Below are positions 16,969 through 26,002 of a DNA stretch of 64,000 nt, in pieces. This stretch comes from Paenibacillus tepidiphilus. GTDB taxonomy: Bacteria > Bacillota > Bacilli > Paenibacillales > Paenibacillaceae. Each line of letters opens with the position of its first letter. Positions within the stretch are counted from its first letter, which is position 1. The stretch is from the NCBI RefSeq assembly GCF_008635795.1, contig NZ_VWRQ01000018.1, positions 1-64,000 of the forward strand, read 5' to 3'. Made by a program: the position numbers and the translations under genes. The notes below the pieces were generated by a model, which made no database searches, was not told the origin of the DNA, and saw only the letters and a list, made by a program, of their open reading frames with translations.

Positions 16969-18244
16969 GAATGGACGTTTTCTGATCCCGGGCGGGGATA
17001 AGCCTGTCCTGGAAGGATATATGCTGATTGAGAATGATCTGATCACATACATAGGGGAAGAGAGACCCGAACCTGCGGATGGAACCGTTTCGGTAGACGG
17101 CAGCAGACTGCTCTTTATGCCGGGCCTTGTCAACACACATGGCCATGCGGCAATGTCGCTCCTTCGCGGGTACGGCGATGATATGGTGCTCCAGTCGTGG
17201 CTGCAGGACAAGATGTGGCCCATGGAAGCCAAATTTACCGGTGACGATGTATACTGGGGGACGGCCTTGTCCGTACTGGAGATGCTGAAGGGCGGCACGA
17301 CCACCTTCCTGGATATGTACGACCATATGGACCGGGTCGCGGAAGTGACGGAGCGTTCCGGGATACGGGCGGTGTTGATGCGCGGCGTTATCGGTCTCTG
17401 TCCGGAGGATGTGCAGAACGCCAAGCTGGCGGAGGCCGTCCAGTTTGCCCGTGATTGGCACGGTAAGGCTGACGGCAGAATCACCGCAATGATCTCGCCG
17501 CATGCCCCATACACCTGCCCTCCGGATTATTTCATGAAATTTGTGCAGGCGGCGCATGATCTGGATCTGCCGATGCACACGCACATGTCGGAGACGCGTC
17601 ATGAAGTGGAGCAGAATGCCGCTGATTACGGTCTGCGGCCGGTTGCCCATCTGGAGAAGCTGGGGATGTTCACACGTCCTTCCCTGGTGGCGCACGGTGT
17701 GCATCTGAATGATGAGGAAATCGCTATTCTGGCCCGCCACAATGTCGGCGTTTCGCACAATCCCGGCAGCAACCTGAAGCTGGCCAGCGGAGTAGCCCGG
17801 GTACCGGAGCTGCTGAAGGCAGGGGTCAAGGTCTCACTGGGCACCGACGGGGCAGCAAGCAACAACAACCTGGATATGTTCGAGGAGATGCGTCTGGCTG
17901 CCCTCATCCACAAAGGGGTTAGCGGCGATCCCACTGCTGTTCCTGCGCCGAAAGCGCTGCTCATGGCTACACAGTACGGAGCGGAATCCGTGTTCCTGGA
18001 TAAAGTCGGACGCCTGGCTGCCGGCATGAAGGCGGATTTTATCGCCATAGATATTGATCAGCCGCATTTGCTGCCGCGTACGGACCTGCTGTCCCATGCC
18101 GTCTATTCGGCGAATGCAGCCGATGTTAAGCATGTATGGGTCGATGGCAAGCAGGTGGTCAAGGATAGGGTCTGCCTCACCCTTGACGAGGAAGAAATCC
18201 GCCGCAAGGCACAGGAGACCTTTGAGAATCTGCTGAAGCGCTGA
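16943..18244 (+). CDS. mtaD: 5-methylthioadenosine/S-adenosylhomocysteine deaminase
   Basis: Amidohydrolase that deaminates methylthioadenosine or S-adenosylhomocysteine in SAM by-product salvage. Metal ligands are visible in NTHGHAAMSLLRG (HxH), THMSET, VAHGVHL and SLGTDGAASNNNLDMFEEM. The TRZ/ATZ-type N-terminal beta part and the C-terminal composite domain (AGMKADFIAIDID) are complete. ATG 16943 (MNSHRTLIENG, AAGGAAG upstream) gives 433 residues and overlaps rex. Substrate choice among related deaminases cannot be settled by eye. Confidence 0.88.
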   Translation: MNSHRTLIENGRFLIPGGDKPVLEGYMLIENDLITYIGEERPEPADGTVSVDGSRLLFMPGLVNTHGHAAMSLLRGYGDDMVLQSWLQDKMWPMEAKFTGDDVYWGTALSVLEMLKGGTTTFLDMYDHMDRVAEVTERSGIRAVLMRGVIGLCPEDVQNAKLAEAVQFARDWHGKADGRITAMISPHAPYTCPPDYFMKFVQAAHDLDLPMHTHMSETRHEVEQNAADYGLRPVAHLEKLGMFTRPSLVAHGVHLNDEEIAILARHNVGVSHNPGSNLKLASGVARVPELLKAGVKVSLGTDGAASNNNLDMFEEMRLAALIHKGVSGDPTAVPAPKALLMATQYGAESVFLDKVGRLAAGMKADFIAIDIDQPHLLPRTDLLSHAVYSANAADVKHVWVDGKQVVKDRVCLTLDEEEIRRKAQETFENLLKR

Positions 18245-18337
18245 TGGACGGAGAATAGGCATATAGTCTAGCGTAATCTTTTCCGGGTGCGGCCTGTGGC
18301 TGTTTGGGTTAAATTTTTCAAGGAGAGGGAACTGCAC

Positions 18338-18856
18338 TTGAGAAAAAGAAAGAAATGGATCCTGCTGGGGATTGCCGCCTTTTTGCTGATTGTGCTCGGG
18401 CTCAGCCGGTTCTATGTCTATATTATGAAAGACCAGTGGAATGAGCGCAGCGCTGCCGAGGAAGTCGCGAAGTCGAAAGCGGGCCTGGCCGAGATCACGA
18501 AATCGCAGAAGTCGGTCTGGGACGAGAACTCCATCTACTGGGTCATGACGGGCAAGAATGAAGCGGGTACGGATATGATGGTCTGGGTAAGGTTTACCGG
18601 CGACGGCCAGCCTGCCGGAGGCGTCAATGACATTTATGCCACCAATACGGACAGCGGAACCTCTGAGAAGCAGATCCGCGCCATTATTGCCGAGAGGCTC
18701 CCGGGAATCGAGATCAAGCGTCTGTTGCCGGGCGTGTTCAACGGCGAGTACGCCTGGCAGCTCTTTTATGAGCAGGACGGCCGGTATTATTACCGCTTCT
18801 TCCGGTTCTCCGACGGCTCGGAGATTGGGGAAGGGTATGATTTGCCGAATAGCTAG
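18338..18856 (+). CDS. ypmB: YpmB-like membrane-anchored PepSY protein
   Basis: A 172-residue single-pass protein: a basic N-terminus, one transmembrane helix (about residues 8-28) and an extracytoplasmic part with PepSY-like repeats, matching B. subtilis YpmB, which lies between dinG and asnS. The start is TTG 18338, behind AAGGAGAGG (18320-18328). Function unknown; PepSY domains are often linked to peptidase inhibition or envelope stress. The flanking ypmA and aspB of B. subtilis are absent here. Confidence 0.75.
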   Translation: MRKRKKWILLGIAAFLLIVLGLSRFYVYIMKDQWNERSAAEEVAKSKAGLAEITKSQKSVWDENSIYWVMTGKNEAGTDMMVWVRFTGDGQPAGGVNDIYATNTDSGTSEKQIRAIIAERLPGIEIKRLLPGVFNGEYAWQLFYEQDGRYYYRFFRFSDGSEIGEGYDLPNS

Positions 18857-18873
18857 CTCTATTTACACTGTGA

Positions 18874-18902
18874 CAGGCGGCCCAATGGGCCGCCTGTTTG
18901 TG
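18874..18902 (+). terminator. Terminator after ypmB
   Basis: CAGGCGGCCC (18874-18883), AAT, GGGCCGCCTG (18887-18896), followed by a short TTTGTG. Strong stem but weak U-tract. Confidence 0.6.
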
Positions 18903-19068
18903 CAGAAGGATAATTTAGATTTAATTATTCTTGTCCTTCATTTCCGCTCTGGCTGATGATATGTTATAGAAAGTTTGATGCGGAAAGTTATATCAAAGCA
19001 GATAGATTAACTATATACAATCTCTCCGGCTGATTCTGCGGAAGGCTGGGGGTAATGGAGGAGTTATT

Positions 19069-19845
19069 TTGGAAATACAACCGGTTTTAGACGAGTCGGT
19101 ACGCCTGTTTCAGGAGGAATTGGCTGATAATCTGGTCGGCGTTTATTTGCATGGCTCGTTGGCTATGGGGAGCTTTCATCCGGCTCAAAGCGATATTGAT
19201 TTGCTGATCGTTGTCTTCCATCCGCTGAGTCCGGATGTGCTGAAACGTCTCGCCCGGCGGGTAGTATTGCTGCATGAGAGCATACCGACACCGCGCGGCA
19301 TTGAGCTCAGCATTGTACTTAGCCGTTATTTGCGTGAATTCGAGCATCCGGCGCCCTTTGAGTTTCATTTCTCCGATGGCCATCTTACCAGGTACAAGGA
19401 AGACGAGAATTACATCTGCGGCGGATTTGGAGACGCGGATCTGGCGGCACATTTCACGGTCGTCTATCATCGGGGGATTGCCCTGTACGGTGCGGAGCCC
19501 AAAGAGGCTTTTAGTCCTGTAGATAAAGGGTGGTATGTCCAGTCGATTGTATCGGATATTGAGAATGCAGTAGAAGAGATTGCCAAGCAGCCGGTGTATT
19601 ACACCTTGAATCTGTGCCGGGTGCTTGGATATTTGCGGGACGGAGTTGTACTCTCCAAGCAGGAAGGCGGGGTATGGGGGCTTAATACCTTGCCTGTGCT
19701 CTATCACGAGCTAGTGCAGTATGCTCTCGACAGATATGCGGGGAACGATGCCGGAAGAACAGTGGATGAAGAAGAGCTGACAGGGTTTGCCCGCTATATG
19801 CTGGGTGAGATTCACCAGGCGATGGCGCAAGCAGTCGAAGGGTAA
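19069..19845 (+). CDS. Aminoglycoside adenylyltransferase-like nucleotidyltransferase
   Basis: A 258-residue protein with the pol-beta nucleotidyltransferase motif LHGSLAMGSFHPAQSDIDLLIVV (about residues 28-50; cut here for the two metal-binding Asp) and a C-terminal DUF4111-like helical domain (YYTLNLCRVLGYLRDG...SKQEGGVWG) as in AadA/ANT(9) enzymes. It may adenylylate spectinomycin/streptomycin-type drugs, but chromosomal relatives in soil firmicutes can be inactive on them, so the drug is not assigned. TTG start at 19069 behind GGAGGAG. Monocistronic, with its own terminator. Confidence 0.75.
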   Translation: MEIQPVLDESVRLFQEELADNLVGVYLHGSLAMGSFHPAQSDIDLLIVVFHPLSPDVLKRLARRVVLLHESIPTPRGIELSIVLSRYLREFEHPAPFEFHFSDGHLTRYKEDENYICGGFGDADLAAHFTVVYHRGIALYGAEPKEAFSPVDKGWYVQSIVSDIENAVEEIAKQPVYYTLNLCRVLGYLRDGVVLSKQEGGVWGLNTLPVLYHELVQYALDRYAGNDAGRTVDEEELTGFARYMLGEIHQAMAQAVEG

Positions 19846-19916
19846 ACCAATCCAAGGAGACAGTCCCCAAAGTAGTATTTACAACATTGAATGCCAAACT
19901 TTAGAACAATAAATTA

Positions 19917-19965
19917 GCCGAGCAGTTATTCTCCCTTTAGTGGAGGATCGCTGCCCGGCGTTTTT
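19917..19965 (+). terminator. Terminator after the adenylyltransferase-like gene
   Basis: GCCGAGCAG (19917-19925) pairs with CTGCCCGGC (19951-19959) with one mismatch, followed by GTTTTT. Confidence 0.65.
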
Positions 19966-19981
19966 AGTTTACAGTGGCCCC

Positions 19982-20080
19982 GGAACCCCCGGACTCCCCG
20001 GACTCCCCGGACTCCCCGGACTCCCCGGACTCCCCGGACTCCCCGGACTCCCCGGACTCCCCGGACTCCCCGGACTCCCC
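19982..20080. repeat. 9-bp minisatellite, GGACTCCCC x 10 plus one variant copy
   Basis: Ten exact tandem copies of GGACTCCCC run from 19991 to 20080, preceded by a variant GGAACCCCC (19982-19990). It lies just past a terminator. It translates as (PDS)n in one frame but has no start signal or codon context, so it is not a gene. Perfect identity suggests recent expansion and copy-number variation between strains. Confidence 0.9.
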
Positions 20081-20289
20081 GGTTATTCTGAACTTCTCCA
20101 GACACACTGGGGCAGATGAACCGACCGAGCTGTTGCGAACGGACCGGACCGTATAGCTCTTATTTCAGCGATATTCCTGGTTTTGCGACCTAACGATTCA
20201 TCTCCCTGAAAAGAATGCAACCGCCAGAAATTAGAATCAAAAAATTTTAAATATTTTCACACTTTTATACCAAATCGTATATACACCTA

Positions 20290-20332
20290 TGATATACTAC
20301 TACTTGTACCGAGACATGCTAAAGAACATGTC
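20290..20332 (+). promoter_or_regulatory. Candidate extended -10 promoter and inverted repeat for the FtsH-like operon
   Basis: TGATATACT (20290-20298) matches an extended -10. No clear -35. Transcription would begin near 20305, and GACATG-N8-CATGTC (20313-20332) lies just inside the transcript, as an operator or small hairpin. Confidence 0.4.
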
Positions 20333-20414
20333 AGTCCTTAAGCGGTCTACCAACATGTTTATAATTTAAAGAATAAATATATATTTGTTTTTCATTTTGA
20401 GAGGAGGACGTTTC

Positions 20415-20957
20415 TTGAAGCTGCGTCTTATGCCTGTACTGCTAACGTCTGTTGTATCTGCCCTGCTGCTATTCGGCGGTTGGTATGTCTACCGTCAATA
20501 CGCAGTGCAGGAGCCGCTGAAGCAAATTGTGTCGGATTATGAAGGTGTTCAGGAATCACATATATCTATTAACCGCAACGAGGTTACTTTGAAACTTGAT
20601 TTGGCTCCAGGTACAAAATTGCGTGAGCTGGTGCAATATGTGTCTGCCGAAGGCAAGTCGGCGATTGGCAGCCGGGCGCTGAAGCTGGATGTCGAACAGA
20701 AATCAAGCGAGCTGCTGGACGGTTATTGGGATCAGGCGATGTTTTCGGTGGCCGAGGCTATGGAGAGCGGTAAATATACGCTGATTCCGGCCAAGCTGGA
20801 CAGTCTCAAGGGACAGAACGACCAGTATAAAGATATAACGGCGACAACGGAAATTGACGACAACAATGTCTACGTCAGCCTGAGCAACGGTTCGGACAGC
20901 AAGTTTATCATTCTGCCGCGGGTTCCGGCAAAGATTGGAGTGTGGAACAATGCCTAA
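20415..20957 (+). CDS. Membrane-anchored extracytoplasmic protein paired with an FtsH-like protease
   Basis: A 180-residue protein starting at TTG 20415, 8 nt behind GAGGAGG (20401-20407). It has one N-terminal transmembrane segment (about residues 5-24, LMPVLLTSVVSALLLFGGWYVY split here as the hydrophobic core) and then about 150 residues predicted outside the cytoplasm, with alternating alpha/beta character and no known catalytic motif. Its last 8 bp overlap the start of the FtsH-like gene. That gene lacks the extracytoplasmic domain FtsH normally carries. I infer this protein may supply that domain in trans; I do not recognise a family. Confidence 0.7.
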   Translation: MKLRLMPVLLTSVVSALLLFGGWYVYRQYAVQEPLKQIVSDYEGVQESHISINRNEVTLKLDLAPGTKLRELVQYVSAEGKSAIGSRALKLDVEQKSSELLDGYWDQAMFSVAEAMESGKYTLIPAKLDSLKGQNDQYKDITATTEIDDNNVYVSLSNGSDSKFIILPRVPAKIGVWNNA

Positions 20958-22452
20958 ATGGTGGAAGGAAGCGCTGATCGGATTTGCTCCGGTGCTGCTT
21001 ATATTTATGGCTTTTGTCGGGATTAACATTCTGCCACTTGTGATTGCAGCCGGAATGGTTGCTGCACTTCTGTTAATTACCCATATGCGCGGAGGGCTTG
21101 CGGTAGGCGCAAGTGCCGACAAGAAGCGCAAGAAGAGCGGTCCGGCCAAGCTGACCTTTGAAGAAATCGGCGGCCAGGACAATGCCAAGCAGGAGCTGCG
21201 CGAGGCGCTGGACTTTCTGATCCGTCATGAGGAAATCAAGAAATTCGGTATCCGGCCGCTCAAGGGTATTCTGCTGACAGGGCCCCCGGGAACCGGCAAG
21301 ACGCTGATGGCTAAGGCTGCAGCGCATTACACTAATTCTGTCTTCGTTGCCGCATCGGGCAGTGAATTCGTAGAGATGTACGTCGGCGTAGGCGCGGGCC
21401 GTATCCGTGATTTGTTCAAGGATGCCCGTAACCGTGCGCAGAAAGAGAACAAGCAAAGTGCGATTATTTTTATCGATGAAATTGATGTGATCGGCGGCAA
21501 GCGCGAAGGCGGACAGCAGCGTGAATACGATCAGACGCTCAATCAGCTGCTGACGGAAATGGACGGCATTTACAATAACGATACTCCGCGTATTCTGCTC
21601 ATCGCCGCAACGAACCGCAAGGAAATGCTGGACTCGGCGCTGCTGCGCCCCGGCCGCTTCGACCGCCATATTCAGGTCGATATGCCGGACAAGAAAGGCC
21701 GCAAGTCGATTCTGGAGCTGCACGCCAAGAATAAGCCGCTGCATCCGGATGTAAACATCGACAAGATTGCGGAGGAAGCCTATGGCTTCTCCGGCGCCCA
21801 GCTTGAAAGTGTGATGAACGAAGCCGCCATCTACATGATGCGCGAGAATCTGTCGCAGGTGGAGCAGCGGCATTTGTCGATGGCGATCGACAAGGTCATG
21901 ATGGGCGAGAAGACGGACCGTGAGACCAATCAGGAAGAGAAGAAGCGTGTTGCCATACATGAACTTGGACATGCGATTATGGCCGAACTGCTGCGCCCGG
22001 GAAGCGTCAGCCAGGTAACGCTGACACCTCGCGGACAGGCTCTGGGGTATGTGCGTCACAATCCGCAAGCCGAGCAGTATTTGTACACCAAGGATTTCCT
22101 GGAGCAGCAAATCATGATCGCCCTCGGCGGAGCCGCTTCGGAAGAGATTTTCTATGGCGGACGGAGTACCGGCTCGCGCGGTGACTTTGATCAGGCGCTG
22201 AATATCGTAGAGACGATGATGAAATCCGGATTGACCTCGCTGGGTATCGCTAACCTGCAGATGGTGACGACGGAAGAGCTGATGAAAGAGAACAGCAAAA
22301 TCCTGGACGAGCTGATGATCCGCACGCGGGAGCTGCTTGAAAATCAGCGGCATGTATTTGATTACTCCATTGACATTTTAATGAAGGAAGAAGTTCTTTC
22401 CGGAGAGCAATTTCGTTGTCAATTTCGTGACAGTGTAAAATTACCGGCATAA
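20950..22452 (+). CDS. Short FtsH-like membrane AAA+ zinc metalloprotease
   Basis: A 500-residue FtsH paralogue expected to degrade membrane proteins. Two hydrophobic segments (about residues 9-45) follow each other with almost no loop, unlike standard FtsH with a roughly 75-residue external domain between them. The AAA domain is intact: Walker A GPPGTGKT, pore motif SEFVEMYVGVGAGRIRDLF, Walker B IIFIDEIDVIGG, and SRH ATNRKEMLDSALLRPGRFDRH. The protease has HELGH and the later zinc-ligand region GSRGDFDQALNIVETM. The C-terminus is shorter than usual FtsH (about 640). Start ATG 20950 overlaps the upstream gene, so the two products are made together. Confidence 0.85.
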   Translation: MPKWWKEALIGFAPVLLIFMAFVGINILPLVIAAGMVAALLLITHMRGGLAVGASADKKRKKSGPAKLTFEEIGGQDNAKQELREALDFLIRHEEIKKFGIRPLKGILLTGPPGTGKTLMAKAAAHYTNSVFVAASGSEFVEMYVGVGAGRIRDLFKDARNRAQKENKQSAIIFIDEIDVIGGKREGGQQREYDQTLNQLLTEMDGIYNNDTPRILLIAATNRKEMLDSALLRPGRFDRHIQVDMPDKKGRKSILELHAKNKPLHPDVNIDKIAEEAYGFSGAQLESVMNEAAIYMMRENLSQVEQRHLSMAIDKVMMGEKTDRETNQEEKKRVAIHELGHAIMAELLRPGSVSQVTLTPRGQALGYVRHNPQAEQYLYTKDFLEQQIMIALGGAASEEIFYGGRSTGSRGDFDQALNIVETMMKSGLTSLGIANLQMVTTEELMKENSKILDELMIRTRELLENQRHVFDYSIDILMKEEVLSGEQFRCQFRDSVKLPA

Positions 22453-22477
22453 ATATTTATGCCGGTTATTTTTTTTT
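22443..22477 (+). terminator. Terminator after the FtsH-like gene
   Basis: ACCGGCATAAAT (22443-22454) and its exact complement ATTTATGCCGGT (22455-22466) form a perfect palindrome, then TTATTTTTTTTT. Confidence 0.9.
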
Positions 22478-22584
22478 ACTTTTGAGACATGCTAAGATAT
22501 TATTATATGTCGGGCTTATTAATTTTTTTCGACAGAAAAGGTACAATACTAAGGTATAGATACCGAAAGGATGGAGACTTTGTT

Positions 22585-23457
22585 ATGAAGTTTAAGAAAA
22601 TTGGTGTCATCGGCGGTGGCACAATGGGTCAGGGGATTGCCGAAATGCTGGCAGCCAAGGGCCTGGATGTTATGCTGGTGGAGAAAACCGTAGAAAGACT
22701 GGACTATTCTTATGAAATGATCGAGACCAGTCTCGACAAGCAACTGGAGAAATGGGCGATTACCCAAGCCGAGAAGAAGCTGATTCTCAGCCGTATCCAG
22801 AAAGTGACACATTTCGCCGAGCTGAGCTCCTGCGATATGGTCATCGAAACCATTACTGAAGATTTAGAAGAAAAACAAAAGGTATTCAATCAGCTTGATC
22901 AGGTGTGTCCGAACCATATCATTCTGGCCAGCAACACGTCGACGCTTAGCTTGACTGAGCTTGCCAGCTCGACGCTGTACCCGGAACGCGTAATCGGCAT
23001 GCATTTCATACATCCTGTAGGTAAAGTTGACCTTGTCGAAATCGTACGCGGCCTGAAGACTTCCGATTCGACCTTCGAGAACACCAAAGCCTTTGTTGAC
23101 GAAATCGTCGAGAAGAAAGGCGTAATGATTTACGAATCCCCGGGATTTGTAACTTCACGCCTTATTTGCCTGTTCATCAACGAAGCTATGCATGTGCTCC
23201 AGGAGGGCGTTGCTTCGCCTGAAGACATCGATGATGCTATGCGTATCGGCTACCAGTTCCAGAATGGACCGCTGGAGATGGCCGACCGTTTCGGCCTTGA
23301 CTCCGTTCTGGCTGCCCTCGAGAATATGTTCCGCGAGTACGGCGAGCTGAAATACCGTCCGTCGACCATTCTCAAGAAGATGGTGCGTGCAGGACAGCTC
23401 GGAACGAAATCTGGCGAAGGCTTCTTCAAGTATGACAAGGATGGTGACCGGATATGA
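22585..23457 (+). CDS. hbd: 3-hydroxybutyryl-CoA dehydrogenase
   Basis: NAD(P)-dependent dehydrogenase interconverting 3-hydroxyacyl-CoA and 3-oxoacyl-CoA. Rossmann motif GVIGGGTMGQGIAEMLA (about residues 7-23), catalytic-region SNTSTLSLTELA and GMHFIHPV, and a C-terminal helical domain; 290 residues. The ATG at 22585 (AAAGGATGGAG upstream) is the family start; the frame runs open further 5'. It ends in a 4-bp ATGA overlap with ackA. No thiolase or crotonase is next to it, so its pathway here is unclear. Confidence 0.9.
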   Translation: MKFKKIGVIGGGTMGQGIAEMLAAKGLDVMLVEKTVERLDYSYEMIETSLDKQLEKWAITQAEKKLILSRIQKVTHFAELSSCDMVIETITEDLEEKQKVFNQLDQVCPNHIILASNTSTLSLTELASSTLYPERVIGMHFIHPVGKVDLVEIVRGLKTSDSTFENTKAFVDEIVEKKGVMIYESPGFVTSRLICLFINEAMHVLQEGVASPEDIDDAMRIGYQFQNGPLEMADRFGLDSVLAALENMFREYGELKYRPSTILKKMVRAGQLGTKSGEGFFKYDKDGDRI

Positions 23458-24662
23458 ATGTACTCGTAATTAACTCGGGGAGCTCTTCCCTCAAATACCA
23501 GCTTTACAATATGACTGACGAATCCGTATTGGCCAAAGGCCTGGTGGAGCGCATCGGGATGGACTCCTCGATCCTGACCCACAAACCAACCGGCAAGCCG
23601 GAAGTGACTGAAGTCAGCGAAATTCTGGAACATAATACAGCGATCCGCAAAGTGTTGGCCTGTCTGACCGACAGCGAGCACGGCGTGATTGCCTCCATCG
23701 AAGAAATCAACGCCGTCGGACATCGTGTCGTACATGGCGGTGAATTCTTTAATGAATCCGTACTGGTGGAAGGCGAAGTGAAGCACAAAATCCGCCAATT
23801 GTTCGACCTTGCTCCGCTGCACAATCCGGCGGGCGTTATGGGCATCACTGCAACGGAAATTAATATGCCGGGCGTGCCGCAGGTTGCCGTATTTGATACT
23901 GCCTTCCATCAGACGATGCCTGAGAAGGCTTATATGTACGCTATTCCGCGCGTGCTGTACAACAAATATAAAGTCCGCCGTTACGGCGCACACGGTACTT
24001 CCCATGATTTCGTAAGCAAAGCTGCTGCCGAATATCTGGACCGTCCACTCGAAGACCTGAAGATTATCACCTGCCACATCGGCAACGGCGCCAGCGTAAC
24101 GGCTGTTGACGGCGGCGTTTCCGTGGACACCTCCATGGGGATGACTCCGCTGGAAGGCCTGATGATGGGTACACGCAGCGGTGACATTGACCCGGCTGTC
24201 GTTCCTTATGTGATGAACAAGGAAGAGCTGTCTGTAGGCGAAGTGAACTCCATGCTCAACAAACACAGCGGCCTTCTGGCTATCTCTGGCGTAAGCAGTG
24301 ACATGCGTGATATTATTGATGGTGCGGAAAAGGGCGAGCCTAACTCCACGCTTGCTTTTGAAATGTATGAATACCGCCTGCGCAAATATATCGGTTCTTA
24401 TGCGGCTGCCATGAACGGCGTCGATGTTATTGTATTTACCGCCGGTGTCGGCGAGAACGCATCGCTGCTGCGCGAGAAAGTGCTGAACCAGCTGACCTTC
24501 CTGGGCATCCAGCTCGATGTGGAAGCCAACAAGGTCCGCTCCGGCGATCCGCGCCGCATCTCTACAGCCGATTCGAAGGTACAGGTGCTGGTTGTACCGA
24601 CGAACGAAGAACTTGTGATTGCACGCGATACGTATCGTATTGTGCAGGGAGTTAACGGCTAA
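23454..24662 (+). CDS. ackA: Acetate kinase
   Basis: Cytosolic acetyl-phosphate + ADP to acetate + ATP, the overflow/fermentation step after phosphotransacetylase. Signature motifs: NSGSSSLKYQLYN (residues 6-18), GHRVVHGGEFF, HIGNGASVTAV, GTRSGDIDPA and FTAGVGENAS. The length of 402 is standard. Start ATG 23454 overlaps the hbd stop, suggesting coupled expression. Butyrate kinase has a different motif set, so acetate kinase is preferred. Confidence 0.95.
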   Translation: MNVLVINSGSSSLKYQLYNMTDESVLAKGLVERIGMDSSILTHKPTGKPEVTEVSEILEHNTAIRKVLACLTDSEHGVIASIEEINAVGHRVVHGGEFFNESVLVEGEVKHKIRQLFDLAPLHNPAGVMGITATEINMPGVPQVAVFDTAFHQTMPEKAYMYAIPRVLYNKYKVRRYGAHGTSHDFVSKAAAEYLDRPLEDLKIITCHIGNGASVTAVDGGVSVDTSMGMTPLEGLMMGTRSGDIDPAVVPYVMNKEELSVGEVNSMLNKHSGLLAISGVSSDMRDIIDGAEKGEPNSTLAFEMYEYRLRKYIGSYAAAMNGVDVIVFTAGVGENASLLREKVLNQLTFLGIQLDVEANKVRSGDPRRISTADSKVQVLVVPTNEELVIARDTYRIVQGVNG

Positions 24663-24686
24663 ATTCAGAGGAGAGATTAAGTAGGC

Positions 24687-25982
24687 ATGGCTAACAAGAC
24701 TGTAATCAAACGCGTGAATGAGCATGTCGGGGAAACGGTTGTCATCGGTTCATGGGTGAACAACAAACGCTCCAGCGGCAAAATCCAGTTCCTGCAGCTT
24801 CGGGACGGCACCGGCTATATCCAGGGTGTTGTCGTGAAATCCGAAGTGCCGGAAGAAGTCTGGGAAGCCGCCAAGAGCCTTACCCAGGAAAGCTCACTGT
24901 ATGTGACCGGTATCATCCGTGAAGAACCCCGTAGCCAGTCCGGCTATGAAATGACGGTTACCGGCATTGAAATTTTGCATCTTACCGAGAATTATCCGAT
25001 CACCCCGAAGGAGCACGGCATCGATTATTTGATGGATCACCGCCATCTCTGGCTGCGCTCCAACAAGCAGCGGGCAATTCTGGTCATTCGCGCCGAAATT
25101 ATCCGGGCGATTCAGCAGTTCTTCAACGAGAGCGGGTTCACCAAGGTTGACCCTCCGATTCTGACCCCGACGTCGGCGGAAGGCACAACCAACCTGTTCC
25201 ATACCAAATATTTCGACGAGGATGCCTATCTGACACAGAGCGGCCAGCTTTATATGGAAGCTGCTGCCATGGCGCTCGGCCGGGTGTACTCCTTCGGTCC
25301 GACCTTCCGTGCGGAGAAATCGAAGACCCGCCGTCACTTGATCGAGTTCTGGATGATCGAGCCGGAGATGGCCTTCACCGACCACGAAGAGAGCTTGCGT
25401 GTGCAGGAGGAATTTATCAGCTTCATCGTACAGTCCGTCGTGCAGAACTGCCGTGCGGAGCTGGAGACGATCGGCCGCGATATTTCCAAGCTGGAGAACA
25501 TCAAGGCTCCGTTCCCGCGCATTACGTATGACGAAGCGGTCAAATTCCTGAACGACAACGGTCATGAATTCACTTGGGGCGATGATTTCGGAGCACCGCA
25601 TGAGACGGCGATTGCCGAAGCGCATGACAAGCCGGTATTCATCACCCATTATCCGGCGTCCTTCAAAGCCTTCTACATGAAACCGGACCCGAACCGTCCG
25701 GAGGTCGTGCTGTGTGCGGATATGATCGCGCCGGAGGGCTATGGGGAGATTATCGGGGGTTCCCAGCGTATTGATGATCCTGAGCTGCTGCAGCAGCGGT
25801 TCGAGGAGCACAATCTGTCCATGGACGCCTATAAATGGTATATGGATCTGCGCACCTACGGAACCGTGCCGCACTCCGGCTTCGGCCTGGGGCTGGAACG
25901 TACAGTGGCCTGGATCTGCGGACTGGACCATGTGCGTGAGACCATTCCATTCCCTCGTACGCTGTACCGTCTCTACCCGTAA
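24687..25982 (+). CDS. asnS: Asparagine-tRNA ligase
   Basis: Class IIb aminoacyl-tRNA synthetase. The N-terminal OB-fold anticodon-binding domain (about residues 15-110, VIGSWVNNKRSSGKIQFLQLRDG as its start) is followed by the catalytic core with FRAEKSKTRRHLIEFWMIEPEM (motif 2) and GFGLGLERTVAWICGL (motif 3). 431 residues, complete. It is followed by dnaD as in B. subtilis, but aspB, which precedes it there, is missing here. Confidence 0.97.
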   Translation: MANKTVIKRVNEHVGETVVIGSWVNNKRSSGKIQFLQLRDGTGYIQGVVVKSEVPEEVWEAAKSLTQESSLYVTGIIREEPRSQSGYEMTVTGIEILHLTENYPITPKEHGIDYLMDHRHLWLRSNKQRAILVIRAEIIRAIQQFFNESGFTKVDPPILTPTSAEGTTNLFHTKYFDEDAYLTQSGQLYMEAAAMALGRVYSFGPTFRAEKSKTRRHLIEFWMIEPEMAFTDHEESLRVQEEFISFIVQSVVQNCRAELETIGRDISKLENIKAPFPRITYDEAVKFLNDNGHEFTWGDDFGAPHETAIAEAHDKPVFITHYPASFKAFYMKPDPNRPEVVLCADMIAPEGYGEIIGGSQRIDDPELLQQRFEEHNLSMDAYKWYMDLRTYGTVPHSGFGLGLERTVAWICGLDHVRETIPFPRTLYRLYP

Positions 25983-26002
25983 CAGTGTTGAGGGGGAGTT
26001 CT

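Larger units (their letters stand above)
19846..20414. other. Intergenic region before the split-FtsH operon
   Basis: Holds the terminator of the preceding gene, the 9-bp minisatellite, an AT-rich promoter region (about 20220-20400) and a perfect inverted repeat, GACATG (20313-20318) / CATGTC (20327-20332). No gene is supported. Confidence 0.6.

Noticed and set aside
19974..20156. Open frame encoding repeated Pro-Asp-Ser
   Set aside because: It is the translation of the 9-bp minisatellite, with no ribosome-binding site and no sequence outside the repeat that looks coding.
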